Source: Amphibalanus amphitrite
Lineage: Eukaryota > Arthropoda > Thecostraca > Balanomorpha > Balanidae
Assembly (NCBI RefSeq): GCF_019059575.1
Contig: NW_024882191.1
Location: 248,001-312,000, forward strand
Length of the DNA: 64,000 bases
Direction: 5' to 3'
In this document: in pieces, positions 42,225 to 54,027 of the stretch
Numbering within the stretch: position 1 is the first letter of the stretch
How the letters are laid out: every line of letters starts with the position of its first letter
Made by a program: the position numbers and the translations under genes
Notes under the pieces: model-generated
Database searches by the model: none
What the model saw: the letters and a program-made list of their open reading frames with translations, nothing else
Told to the model about the DNA's origin: nothing

Positions 42225-42560
42225 ACTAAGCTCTAAGAAGCTTTCAGAGGGCCCAAACCGGCCTCGGAGAGTTCCACTGGTGCCCATGTTCTCTGAGGGC
42301 CCATACAGGGATCTTTGAGGATCTTATACATACGTAGACCTCTGAAGGGCCACACGGATCTTTGAGGATGCCTTCGAAAATTTCTGAGAACCTTAACTGG
42401 CCTCTGATAGCTCAGCCGAACTTTTGAGGCGACAGACTGCTAACCCCAAGCCGGCATCTGAGGGGTCACAACTCACGTGTCCCTCTGAGGGTCGCAACAC
42501 ATGTTTCTTATGTCGCTACGTAGCGTCCTTAGGGATTCGACACAGACCCCGATGGTTCAC
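42225..42560. repeat. Irregular CTCTGAGGGxCC repeats
   Basis: Loose repeats of a 20-30-base CCTCTGAGGGCC-like unit, related in style to 38520-38890 and to the array inside the hAT element at 49600-50700. Confidence 0.55.
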
Positions 42561-42803
42561 ACTGTTATCCGAGGGCTCCAAGCTCAAGTGGAAAACTTTG
42601 TCACCATCGGCTTCCTCGCACCATCGCGCGTCGAATGATATGTAAAACGAGTGAGTAGCTTCTGGGGAAAGGCAAGATTTAACACAAAAGCTGATTTTGC
42701 CCCCCCCCCCCAACCGGAAATCTCTGGCGCCGCCTATGGCAATTTGGGTCAGGGGTGGGGCAATTTGGCCGGTGTCCTAATAAAATTTAAGCCTGTATTT
42801 TAT

Positions 42804-43980
42804 CCCGCGCCCCAGTGGCGGTCTCAGCCAACTTCGCCCTAATGGGGGGGGGGGGGCATATGTTACCACCCACCTCTAACTAAAAAACTAAGAGGGCTAG
42901 AGAGACGCGGTAAAAAGCAGTCGATAGCTCTCAATGCGTACGTTTGAAAGTATTTCAGTCATTTTTCATCTTAGAGCAATATTGGGGTCACCAGAGGTCA
43001 TCAAAGGTCAAAATTTGCCAATGGTCACTATATTTTTCAGAAAACATGCCGTTATCTCAGGAACTATGATAGCTAGAAAAACGCATAGAAAAACAATCGA
43101 TAGCTCTTGAACTCTTCTTTTGAAAAGTTCATTATCAAAATTGACTTCAGGTCACGGGTTTAGCCTCCAGAGGGCAAAACCTCCAAAAATAGCTGTTTTT
43201 ACGAAAAGTGTTTTTCGGCAATAACTTTCGACAACAAAAAGCCACAACATTTCTATTGCCAGAATCGTGTTCCTCTCGCCGAGACACGTCGAATGAACTA
43301 TAATTTGACATTGAAAGGTCAACTTGAAAATTTGACCCCAGGTCAAGGTCATGACCTGACCGGAAAAGGTCATTTTGCATATCAGTCGATGCGTCTCGGC
43401 AAGACAAACACAATGAGACCATTCCCAGCGTTCTATCTCTTTCCAATCGCGAGTTACTGGCAAAAATCTGTTTGTAGCCTCAAATGACCTCGGATGACCT
43501 TTCTAGAGGCTATCAGCAAAAATGACACCCTGGTCATCACGGGTGGTCCAAATCATTGTGATTCTGAAATATTTGGACTGTTCCGATGCGTACACACGGA
43601 TCTAGAGGCGTTTTCATTTTCTCCATTGACTTGTAATGGAAAGGTCACGCCACTGACCTGACCTTAGGTCACGGATATAAAAAATCCGAGATATACAAAT
43701 TGTAGGCGCCCATAGCATCATGCAATCCACCAAGTTTAAAATCTTTCTGACAAACACTGCAGGCTGGACATGATTGCAAACTTTTTTAGGCTTGGTCAGT
43801 TAACATGACCTGGTGACCTGACCTGACATGACCTGGGGTCAAAAATTTCACACATTGTCCAAAATTGATGTACCAAAAGCTACCCCAAGCGGCTACGCGC
43901 CGCGGTTTTTTATTTACACGCAAAAAACGCGACAGGGTGGTGACATATGCCCCCCCCCCCCCCCCCCACTGGGGCGAAGG
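42804..43980 (+). mobile_element. TTAA-type MITE family, copy C (most complete)
   Basis: Flanked by TTAT on both sides (a changed TTAA). Left CCCGCGCCCCAGTGG, GGTCTCAGCCAACTTCGCCC, G run, CATATGTTACCACCC; right GACATATG, long C run, ACTGGGGCGAAGG. 1177 bp, no ORF. Carries repeated AGGTCA half-sites (e.g. 43316-43375). Confidence 0.82.
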
Positions 43981-44582
43981 TTATCTTACGGGCGAGTCAG
44001 CTTCAGCGTCAGCAATGACATGTGTCCTAAGCGCATTTTTAGGCTGACTCGGTGTCGGACTTTGAATTGAAGGATTTTGACTCAGGTCTTATTTTAGTAT
44101 TTTCCTGCACAACTGAAAATGCGCTTCCTTTGCATACACTGCTCAATCAAACATTTGCATTTTGTTTGTGATAAAAAATGTTTTCACAATGCAACTAATA
44201 TGTAATTAGTGAATAGTGAGAGGGCACTGCTTGAGAAAACGTTAACTTTTTATTCTAGTAAGGACATAATCGACTAATTTCAATTTAAAATTATTAGCAA
44301 TCAATGAAATAACTCAACTCAGACTCAAAAACACACACACACACACATCTCTTTACCTTCCGATACCTACCTGCAAACAAGTTGTCGATAGTGATTGCGA
44401 GCTGGAGATGTGACTATCAGTTTGGTTTGAGCAGATCCCATGCATCTTCGTCGTGTTGCATTGCGCAGCGTCTTGATGGGCCCCTAGGAGGCAGACTGTG
44501 CCGCAATGCCACCGCCAAAGGCTATAAACCCAACCAGCTCGGCACGACGACCTTATCAAGTCGGCCGTCCCAGCATAGCGAT

Positions 44583-44959
44583 TAGAGGTGTCAATTTCAG
44601 AAAACGTATGTCCAAAGTCCGTCCAATGTCCAATGCTTACGTCGATTGTCCGTCCAAAAATGTCCAAGCCAGCCATTTGTCCAACGATGTCCGACACCTA
44701 CGCAATAGTTTACACTCAACACTGTTATTTAATTTGCTTTTCATGTACCGTTACAAGCTCAAAAGTGGTAATCATATCGAAAGCTGAGCTTTCTCATAGC
44801 CAATCAATGTTAAACACGACTACTTTTTAAAAATGTTGAGGTGTAGCAAGCGATTGTCCAAAGTTGTCCAAAGCCTGCTGCCATTGTCCAACCGAATTCC
44901 GAATCGGACATTGGACAAAATCGGAATTCCGAAGATTCAAGTTCCGATTGACACCACTA
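44583..44959. mobile_element. 377-bp hAT MITE with perfect target duplication
   Basis: Ends TAGAGGTGTCAAT and, inverted, TAGTGGTGTCAAT (12 of 13), flanked by the exact 8-mer ATAGCGAT (44575-44582; 44960-44967). The interior is studded with GTCCAA/TTGGAC words and an AATTCCGAATCGGA-type palindrome near 44895-44935. It shares its end type with the element at 20363. Confidence 0.9.
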
Positions 44960-45047
44960 ATAGCGATCCTGAGAGCACCGTCAAAGCTACTCCACTAGCA
45001 CCGGCCAAATTACCCCGCATTGTCATTTTGAAAAGTTTTGGCCATTA

Positions 45048-45543
45048 GGAACTATCCCACCTTCTAAAATGTTGTTAAAACCAGTTAAATTGTGCCCGAC
45101 TTTATAGATTGGATGACCAGGAACACGGTTCTGGCATTTATTTTTCATTAAACATCTTAGGCTTCCCATATTCCAAACACAAACTTTCAAATATATGACG
45201 TCACAGCCCAGAATTACCTCCTTCCCCAGGCAACATTACTGTCATAAAGCTGATTCTTTTTACTCTGTAGGCACCACAACAAAGTTTAGACCAAGTTTTA
45301 AGCGATTTTTCAACGAACAAACCCATTTAAATCAGAATGACTAAACGAGGTGACGTCACACTAACGGTCGCTCCATGTTGAAGATAGGGCCTTGCGCAAG
45401 GCCCATTTTCAAATGAAGGGAACGAATTTCTTCAACACCAAGAGGCCGCGGGGGTTGCAACCTAGATAGATAGTGGTTTCTGAACCTCGCCGCAAACTTG
45501 GCTATCTCAACTCAAACCCCATGTTAAAGGTGGGATAGTCTCT
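45048..45543. mobile_element. TTAA MITE, CTATCCCACCTT type
   Basis: Ends GGAACTATCCCACCTT and, inverted, AGAGACTATCCCACCTT; the right flank is TTAA (45544), the left TTAG. The interior matches 48313-48779 (GGGGGTTGCxACC, TGGTGGTTTCTGAxCCT, GCAAACTTGGCTATCTCAAC). Confidence 0.8.
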
Positions 45544-45568
45544 TTAACCCGCGAGTTGCTGGGGGGCG

Positions 45569-47399
45569 TTAACCCGGCAGTTGCTGGGGTATTTCGCCAC
45601 CCACCGTTTGCTGGGGGGGCGTTAAACGCCCCCAGCCGATAACTCGAGAACCAATAGGCGCAGCGAAACGCACGAGGCGGCAAACGAAAGAACGCGACGA
45701 GACGCTTCAGATGAGTACTTTAAAGTTGAATTTTAAGGTCACAGGTCAGGTCAAGGTCAGGTCAAACACCTGAAATCGGGCTTTCAGTAGCATGGACTTC
45801 AGGACTTCGCTATGGGCGCCTCTCGTCATAAACTCTGTCAAAACGGTGCACAATCCATCATATAAGGCCTACAAGAGTGTCAGCTCCATGCAAGGGTCAG
45901 TCAAGCATAGGGCAGGGTCAAGGTCAGGTCAACCGGGCAGGCACATATCCCCGAAAATAAAAACTGATATTCGCAGCCTGTGATACATGTTTTATGGGTA
46001 ATTTGGGGCGTAGAACACGATGGTGACATTCATTTTATCATATGTTTACGTGTTTGGCTAAAAAAGTTCAATTTAAGTAATGCATGTATCATGGTCGTGA
46101 AGTAGTCACGAGAAATTGCCAAGATTCAGTGCAAGTTTTTGGAAAATGCGGAACGATAATCAATAATCGAAGATAGCCATTTCATTGTTCATGGTATTGG
46201 CAGTCTAATGGCGTTTACGGCATGTCTGTATGTCTATTCTGTGATTTTATATGATTTTTTGAACATATGCCGTTTTTGGTCGAAAACTCAGAAATCATGA
46301 CGTCACTAAAACCTCGATGTCTCAAAAATTTTCCGACCGATTTTTTGAAACTTTGTCAAAATGAACTTCAATCAATTCCCTACAGGTACCCAAAATTTGG
46401 CGCGCCTGCGGCGCGCCGTTTTTATGCTATGGCCCGGCGAAAAAAGTGGGTGCGTTTAACGCCCCCCCCCCCAGCAACTCGCGGGTTAAACGCCCCTATT
46501 TTTTTTCGCCGGGCTATAGCATAAAAACGGCGCGCCGGAGGCGTGCCAAATTTTGGGTACCTGTAGAGAATTGATTTATTTGTAGAGAATAAGTTATTGT
46601 GACAAAGTTTCAAAAAATCGGTCGGAAAATTTCTGAGATATCGAGGTTTTAGTGACGTCATGATTTCTGAGTTTTCGACCAAAAACGGCATATGTTCAAA
46701 AAATCATATAAAATCACAGAATAGACATACAGACATGCCGTAAACACCATTGGACTGCCAATACCATGAACAATCAAATGACTATCTTCGATTATTGATT
46801 ATCGTTCCGCATTTTCCAAAATCTTGAACTGAATCTTGGCAATTTCTCGTGACCACTTCACGACCATGATACATGCATTTCTTAAATTGAACTTTTTGAG
46901 CTAAACACGTACACATATGATAAAATGAATGTCACCATCGTGTTCTACGCCCCAACTTACCCATAAAACATGTGTCACAGGCTGCGAATATCAGTTTTGA
47001 TTTTCGGGGATATGTGCCTACCTGGTTGACCTGACCTTGACCCTGACCTATGCTTGACAGACCCCTACATGGAGCTGACACTCTTGTAGGCCTTATATGA
47101 TGGATTGTGCACCGTTTTGACAGAGTTTATGACGAGAGGCGCCCATTGCGAAGTCCTGAAGTACATGCTACTGAAAGCCCGATTTCAGGTGTTTGACCTG
47201 ACCTTGACCCGACCTGTGACCTCAAAATTCAACTTTAAAGTACTCATCTGAAGCGTCTCGTCGCGTTCTTTCGTTTGCCGCCTCGTGCGTTTCGCTGTGC
47301 CTATTGGTTCTCGAGTTATCGGCTGGGGGCGTTTAACGCCCCCCCCCCCCCTCAGCAAACGGTGCAGGTGGCGAAATACCCCAGCAACTGCCGGGTTAA
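45569..47399. mobile_element. TTAA foldback element with about 0.87-0.9-kb arms
   Basis: The left arm begins TTAACCCGGCAGTTGCTGGGG and the right arm ends with the inverse. The two arms are nearly complete inverted copies from end to centre (e.g. AAGTCCTGAxGTxCATG, ATGACGTCACTAAAACCTCG, GCGCGCCG). The spacer at about 46445-46498 holds GTTTAACGCCCC, a C run and CAGCAACTCGCGGGTTAAAC, which is also present just outside the left end (45544-45568). No ORF. Confidence 0.85.
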
Positions 47400-47740
47400 A
47401 AAGTCGTTACGGTTATACGGAATTACATGAAATTACTCTTGCAAACGCCGAACATCCTAAGCAATGGGACCACAACGTCGAAATCTGTCTACAGCGCGAA
47501 TTATACCTACATGCTATACAATTTTCCGAACGGAAGTAAAAGTTGCCATTTTCTAATCAAATTCATGTTTTATTGATTTTGAAGAAAATTATGAAGGGGA
47601 TATTTTTGAAAACCTTCCACGGATTAGTTCCATCAATGACACATGAATAGAGGCTAGAATTATTTCCTTCACTTGTGTCAGGTATCGTAAAGGTGGGGGC
47701 GGCCAAATTATACTGCCGGCCAAATTACCCCATCCTCCCC

Positions 47741-48308
47741 TACGTACCTGCCTACCCCGAAAGGCCCCTCGACACCAGACTCGGAACGTTGGCGCGACGC
47801 GCTCCTTGAAATAATTCGTTACAGGGTATGCTCTCGATAGATTTACGATAATAAGATATCGGGCCACTACGCTGTTTCATTATTTTCACGGCTGTCAATG
47901 CACACTGTAATCTGGTGTGAGAAAATACCCGACACGTGCAATGTGCATGGACCCGAGAACATGGATCTGGTATCTCATCCCATGAATCCTGATCTCGGAT
48001 TCGATGCGATAATAGTTCCAGCTCTTTAATTTGTCGAAAAAGCTACTGGTATCATAATAACGAGTTTATTTTTTCTTGAAATCCAGCGAGATCATAGATG
48101 CTCCGTTGTTTTTGTCAACACATAAATCCTAAAGATTCTAAAATCCCACTGAACACAAACCGTCTGTTCTAGCTCTCTAGCGCCACTGTATGTACCCAAC
48201 CCACATGTTCTACCTCTATTGAACCCGTGCCATCCCTCTGCTCGTATGTAGTTCTCACACTGACCCGTTCCGTCTTTCTGTTAAAGTTTTCCATTTGAGC
48301 CCGTCCCA
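47741..48308. other. Intergenic/intronic, no feature recognised
   Basis: Unique-looking AT-moderate sequence; nothing supported. Confidence 0.4.
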
Positions 48309-48312
48309 TTAA

Positions 48313-48779
48313 AGGGACCCTCCCACCTTCAAAAAAGTTAATGAATTGGCATGAAAGTGATGTCGCTCGGTTCAGAAAGAGCAAAAACGAATATCTACCA
48401 AATTTCATCGAAAAATATTCACCGGTTTTCAAGATATTAGACTTTTACTTTTGTTTACTTTTTGGGATCTCCGCTGTTCCTAGCGACTTTATTTGAAAGT
48501 GCGGCATTTGTTGCGCGCAAAGCAGCATATACCACCCCGTGCTACAAAACGTTTTAGTCAAACATTTAACGGACGTTCGAAAGCCTGATGACGTCATCAG
48601 ACTCCCGTAATGGTTAAGAGATAGGGACCACGCTGGTCCCACCCTGCAAGTAAAGGGAAGAAATTTCTTGAACACCATAAAGCTGCGGGGGTTGCGACCA
48701 GGATAAATGGTGGTTTCTGAGCCTGGCCGCAAACTTGGCTATCTCAACTCAAAACTAGTGTTAAGGTGGGAGGGTCCCT
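48313..48779. mobile_element. TTAA MITE, intact
   Basis: Perfect TTAA on both sides (48309-48312; 48780-48783) and perfect 17-bp terminal inverted repeats AGGGACCCTCCCACCTT. Length 467 bp. Clean TTAA targeting fits piggyBac-like mobilisation. Sister copy at 45048-45543. Confidence 0.9.
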
Positions 48780-48893
48780 TTAAGTACCACTGTTTTAGTT
48801 TTTCCTTAGGCCTTAGCGCTGTTGAAGCTGTCCCATCCAACGTCGGCTGAAGTTTGATACCACCAGTGAGTCTTATTGTTCACTTCCATGTAG

Positions 48894-49063
48894 GTGCAAG
48901 TCTATCCATCTTGTACTGTCATTGGCCATATACAAGGGACAAGAGTGCACGTGCCTGTCTTACCCTGGCCGGCACAGAAGGAAACTGGCACCAGCTCACG
49001 CTGCATGCCAACTCGCTGGCCCTGTGCTCTCAGGCAGCACGGCAGCTATACATGGTCGGCTGA
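48894..49063 (+). CDS. Candidate second exon (terminal) of the unknown gene
   Basis: A good acceptor (TTATTGTTCACTTCCATGTAG) is followed by a GC-richer open stretch in phase with the exon at 41365-41509. It encodes GASLSILYCHWPYTRDKSAR and then ARACLTLAG..., ending in TGA at 49061. If joined, the protein would be only about 104 residues. No family is recognised and no clear poly(A) signal follows closely, so this could instead be an unrelated or alternative exon. Confidence 0.3.
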
Positions 49064-49418
49064 AAAAAGGCACGCGATAATTTTCATTCCCCTACTTTTG
49101 TGCTCGGTTTCTAGTCTTTAAAAGTCGTCGGTCGCAGTGGGTATTTCCTGCAGACGCCCCTCCATTTTTTTTTTCCGGCCGTGCCGATTGCGCCATTAGT
49201 CGCTACCGCGCCAGGTGCGTCTCAGTTGTGTCGGCGGCGCCAGCCGCAGTCACACAAAGAACGCCAACCGGACGCCTTCACTTTATCCCATCAGAAATAC
49301 AATATTCTCGCAATGAGTCGCGGCACTCCCTGCTATGAGTCTTGCACTCCCTGCGCGTACGGCGCAACGCAATTATCGTCCAGGTCCTTCTAAAGGCCAA
49401 AGAACACCTGACGACGGC

Positions 49419-51372
49419 CAGTGGCGGTCGCAGGGGGGGGCCATCAGGGCCATGGCCCCCCCCCCCAAAGGCAAATCAGGGGGGGCCATCATATCATTTG
49501 GCCCCCCCCAAACAACCGATGGGCCCCCATGGGCGTATGGGGCCCTGGCCCGTATTCGATTGTCACGAGGCTCGAGAAACCCACGCCAGCTATTAACAGC
49601 TCCCATACCGGTCTTTGAGGGTCCTACACTCACCTCTGAGGGCCCTTCAGTGGCGGTCAAGCGCCCACATTGACCGCTGAGGGCCCACGTTGACCTCTGA
49701 GGGCCCTCCACTGGACTTTAAGGGCCCCTAAACCGGTCTCAGGGGCCCAACCGGCGGCTGAGGGCCTTATACAGGCTCTGGTGGTCTCATTTCTGTCTCA
49801 AGACTAGCCTTTAATTGCCTCTGAGGGCCCCGCACTGGATTCTGAAGACCCGATGTCGGCCACTAAGAGCCCGGATCGACCTCTGAGGGCCCCTCTTGGT
49901 CTTTGAGGGCCCTCCGCTGGTCTCTGGGGTCCAACGCCGGCCTATGCCGGTCTTTTAGGGCCCCACACTGACCTCTAAGGGCCCCATGCTAGCCTATGAG
50001 GACCCACATTAGCCTCTGAGGCCCCCCGCACTGGATTCTGAAGACCCAATACCAGCCTCCAAGGGCCCGCATCGGCCTCTGAGGGCCCATCTTGGCCTTT
50101 GAGGGCCCTCCGCTGGCCTCTGGGTTCCAACGCCGGCCCATGCCGGTCTTTTAGGGCCCCACACTGACCTCTGAGGGCCCCATGCTGGCCTGTAAGGACA
50201 TACATTAGCCTCTATGGGCCCCGCACTGAATTCTGAAGACCTGATACCGGCCTCTAAGGGCCCGCATCGGCCTCTGAGGGCCCATCTTGGCCTTTGAGGG
50301 CCCTCTGCTGGCCTCTGGGGTCCAACGCCGGCCCATGCCAGTCTTTCCGGGCCCCATTCTGACCTCTGAGGGCCCCATGCTGGGCTGTAATGGCGCACAT
50401 TAGCCTCTGATGGCCCCGCACTGGATTCTAAACACCCGATGCCGGCCTCTTAGGGCCCGCATCACCTTTGAGGGCCCATCTTTGGCCTTTGAGGCTGGCC
50501 TCTAGGGTCCAACGCCGACCCATGCCGGTCTTTAAGGGCCCCACGGCGGCCACGCTAACCTCTGAGGGCCCCATGCTGTCCTGTAAGGACCCACATTAGC
50601 ATCTGAGTGCCCAAGTCGGTCTCTGATGGTCTCAAACTGCCCTTTGCAGATGGTCAAACGCCAGCCTCTGGGGGTCTGACACTGTACTCTAAGGGCCACA
50701 TTGCAGCCTCTATGCGATAGGTATCGCCGAAGCGTTATCCATGGGCCTATTGTAGGAGTCACGGGTGCAGTGGGTGAAGTTGCACCAACAATAATTATCC
50801 AGTGGGTGCAGACAATGTATTCTCTACCCACAATAATCTGGAATAAAACCCATTTTCTCATCAACACTACTTTCGATGCAGCACGACAAATTCAGGATAT
50901 TTTGCCCACTACTAGGTATCCATCTTTCGATGCATTTGCTACTGTGATGGTCTTCAAAACTTACATGTGTGCTCAAGTGAAAAATAAGAAACGGAACACA
51001 TGTGATTGAACACGTACCGATGACTCACTGTCAAAAGTTTTAGCACGATATCTTCAAAATGGCTAAGTTGGCCGGTTTTACTTTTTGCGGTAGTCAATTC
51101 ACAGTTGCGTGAATTATTGACATTACCAATGCTTCCAAATGAACTTACCTTTTCGACATAGTACACTCTCAAAGCTGGCAATGAGCCTCTGCTCGGGTGC
51201 CGCTCCCTACCCCCCCCCCCCCCCGCTTCACCGGTCATGGCTAGATTTCTGCACTCATGCACTACGCCCGTGGGCCCCTTTAAGCTAGCACCGGGCCCCC
51301 CGGGTCAGTGCAAGGGCCCCTTTGCCAAGTTGCCCCCCCCCCCCCCAAACGCCAAGTCTGCGACCGCCCCTG
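49419..51372. mobile_element. 1.95-kb hAT MITE with perfect 8-bp duplication
   Basis: Ends CAGTGGCGGTCGCAG and, inverted, CAGGGGCGGTCGCAG (14 of 15), flanked by ACGACGGC on both sides (49411-49418; 51373-51380). Just inside are long G or C runs and GGGGGGCCAT palindromes. The middle is the GAGGGCCC repeat array. No transposase ORF. Confidence 0.93.
49600..50700. repeat. Irregular GAGGGCCC tandem array in the hAT MITE
   Basis: Units of about 30 bases of the form CCTCTGAGGGCCC plus a variable 15-20 bases (CACACTGA, CATGCTGGCC and so on). A higher-order block of about 240 bases, starting with CACACTGACCTCTxAGGGCC, recurs near 49965, 50160 and 50345. Confidence 0.85.
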
Positions 51373-51551
51373 ACGACGGCCGGAGAAGTATGCAGAAGAA
51401 CAGATTTATTTGAATAAGATCCACGATTACATGGCTTTTCACTTACTCGCGTCTGAATGGTAATACAATGGGAAGTTGGAACAGACACACGGAAATGACT
51501 ACAAACATTCGCATACCATGCATACACTCGCACCAGAAACGATATCGTGAA

Positions 51552-52900
51552 TCAGAGAGATCCAGCGAACAGCCTGGCATCTGCCCGGAAAGACAAAGTG
51601 CCAGGCTCAATGCCGCTGTCGTTCAGCAGCGACACACCGCGGTAACAGAGTCGCCGCCTGCCGGCCTCCACACGGATGGCCGGAAGGGTAAACGAGTCCG
51701 CTCGCCTGGTGTTATGATCATGCCGCTGGTGGGCTCGCTGTCCAAAAGTCTTAAGAAGAAAGTCAGGATGACCTGACTTCATCGTCCGCTCGACTGCACA
51801 CAAGGTATGGTAAGCCACCAACTGTTCGGCCGTGAGCCAGCCGAGGCTCGATATGGCACCCGAGATGTGATCACATCGCCTTTTCCCGGTCACGACACGT
51901 GCGCAGAAATTGATGGTCTTCTGTACACGGTGCAGCTGTGTGCTAGTACAAGACCCATACACCGACATGCAGTAGCGCACAATGGATAACACTAGAGCTT
52001 CTGTGATGCCCTTTAACACAGGTCTAGGTATGACGTGACGTGCGTGACTTAGGGCTATCAGAATACCGGCGCACTTATGGGACATATTGTCTATCTGAGC
52101 CTCAAAATTTAGATACCTGTCAAGTTGAACACCGAGGTTTTTAACTACTCCTGAGTCTGGAATGACATCTCCATTGAAGGTCAACGTCACAGGTGGTACA
52201 TTGCGCAGCATTGAGGGGGTACCTAGCACTAACATCTGCGTCTTCTTGGAGTTGAGCTTCATCCGGTTGAAGCAAAACCACTGGTACAACATGTCGAGTG
52301 CGTGCTCCATACGGGCGACGAGCTGCGGTAAGTCACACTTTCTGCCTGTCACTATCAGTTGTGTGTCGTCCGCATACTGGACGACACTAACACCGTCCGG
52401 CACATGCAAGCTAAGGTCGTTCGCAAACAGCATGTACAGAATACAACTGAGGGCGCCGCCCTGGTATACACCTATCACATTGCTCTTTTCATCGGAAAGT
52501 AGCATCCTTCCGTCTGCGCACCGTACCTGCACCTGCTGCGCGTGGTCGGCTAAATAGTCACGGAACCATTTGGTAGTGATGCCGTAGAGAGACAGCTTTT
52601 CTAGCAGCTTGTCATGCGGAACAACGTCAAAACATTTAGATAAATCGAGAAGTACCAGAATACTTATCTCGCCGTTGTCCATAGCGTGAAGCGCCAGATC
52701 GGTGATCACGTGCAGTGCGGTTTCAGTGGAACGGAATTTACGGTACCCGTGTTGACAATCGGAGAGCAGGCAATTGTCCTCGAGATAAGCAATGAGCTGC
52801 GCCTGTACAACGCGCTCGACAAGTAACTGACCGAAACGTTGTGAAACTAACATCTCAACTCAAGACGGGGACGAAAGTCCGACAACTAACTAATGTCAGG
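51552..52900 (-). pseudogene. LINE reverse transcriptase, 5' truncated and frameshifted
   Basis: An open frame of 433 codons on the minus strand encodes most of a non-LTR reverse transcriptase. Motif A is LVLLDLSKCFDVVPH, motif B VYQGGALSCILYMLF, motif C the catalytic YADDT; the thumb follows with LNSKKTQML and KNLGVQLDRYL. At the 5' side the expected FRPIS block appears in another frame (LSDFRP, about 52877-52893), showing a frameshift, and a stop precedes it. The endonuclease domain is absent. Jockey/CR1-like by motif order. On the 3' side it runs to a stop at 51552. Confidence 0.88.
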
Positions 52901-53097
52901 TAGGGGGAGCTTGCACACTTGTTAGTTGTTACAGATGACTGACGATATCAGTTTTTCCTTCATCAGCAAGACAACTTCAGAAAAAAATGCACCTATGCTG
53001 TTGCATTGTTCTATACCCTTTCACATCAATCATACCTGCCCATTAGGATAGGCCATGAGCATCGCCACCACTACGGACACTACGGATAGAGTCTGTA

Positions 53098-54027
53098 GGG
53101 GAAGGTGGGGTAAGACGGACCAGCTAAGGTTTGAGGCCGCATATCTTTCTACACTGCTCTCGTAACTCATATTGTTTATAGTCTTCTGAATGCTCAATCC
53201 TTCCTCTTTTGATATGTGCAAAGACTGAATTTCAAAATAAAGACATCTAGGTGGTGGATGCTCTTAAAGGGGGACATGTCGAAAACTCAGACAAGAAAAA
53301 ACGCGGGGTAAGACGGACCACCCAGCAGTGCCTGCTATCCATTCATGCTTGGTACAGTTCTAATCTGTACTCGAGTAAGTAGAGTGGTAAAATAACAAAA
53401 TGAACCTTTATTCTATACTCATATGTTATGGAAGCGCAACTAAAAGCTGGAAACATGTGTGTTGATTGTCGTTTGGCATGAATGCATGCTAGCTGAGCAT
53501 TTGCAATGGTCCATGTGCAACAATACTCCTTCCTGAAGAATTGGCTTACTTAAACTTGTGTCAATGCTTTAGAAAAGAATTTTCCAGATGATGGGTACAA
53601 TGGACCACCGCAGGGTAAGATGGACCACAGTGGTCCGTCTTGCCCCAAATCTAAATTCTGTCATTATCATGACGTGTATGTCAAATAGCCCAACATTGCG
53701 AAACCTTGCCTGTTCTAAAGTGTGACTATAACCAAGTTTATAACTTTGTTCTTCACTGTAAAGTGCAAAATAAAAACTAATCATGCAATAAAGGCGCCGA
53801 AATTGAATCACCCGTAGACCTCTTATATTAGATCGGTTTGACGAAAAACAACACTTTTCTCAATAACTCAAAAGCTATGCATCCTAGCCTCATGAGCTAA
53901 AGGTGGCCATTGTTACGAAGGGAAACAAATGTAGTGAGTGCATAAAGCAGTAGATAACAGCAGCGGTTCAGCCGGGAGGGCTGGTGGTCCGTCTTGCCCC
54001 GCTGGGCCGTCTTACCCCACCTTCCCC
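53098..54027. mobile_element. TAGGGG-ended element, TAAGACGGACC type
   Basis: TA-flanked (53096-53097; 54028-54029). Ends GGGGAAGGTGGGG then TAAGACGGACC, inverse at the right (GGCCGTCTTACCCC then ACCTTCCCC). The inner motif recurs as GGGTAAGACGGACC (53306), GGGTAAGATGGACC (53613), GGTCCGTCTTGCCCC (53631) and the same near 53986. No transposase. Confidence 0.88.

Larger units (their letters stand above)
41562..47740. mobile_element. TAGGGG-ended element, TAATTTGGCCG type, with many nested elements
   Basis: The left end GGGGAAGGACGGGG followed by TAATTTGGCCG matches the inverse of the right end, TAGGGGAGGATGGGG followed by TAATTTGGCCGG (47712-47742). The left TA is lost. The inner motif recurs at about 42753 (GGGGCAATTTGGCCGG) and 45001 (CCGGCCAAATTACCCC). 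Nested inside are a TTAA MITE (42804), a hAT MITE (44583), a second TTAA MITE (45048) and a TTAA foldback (45569). Confidence 0.6.

Noticed and set aside
49181..49418. Possible further exon after 48894-49063
   Set aside because: Open frames exist but no good acceptor-donor pair in phase, and the segment abuts the hAT insertion; not supported.
51468..52557. Plus-strand ORFs opposite the LINE reverse transcriptase
   Set aside because: Antisense shadows of the catalytic reverse transcriptase frame.
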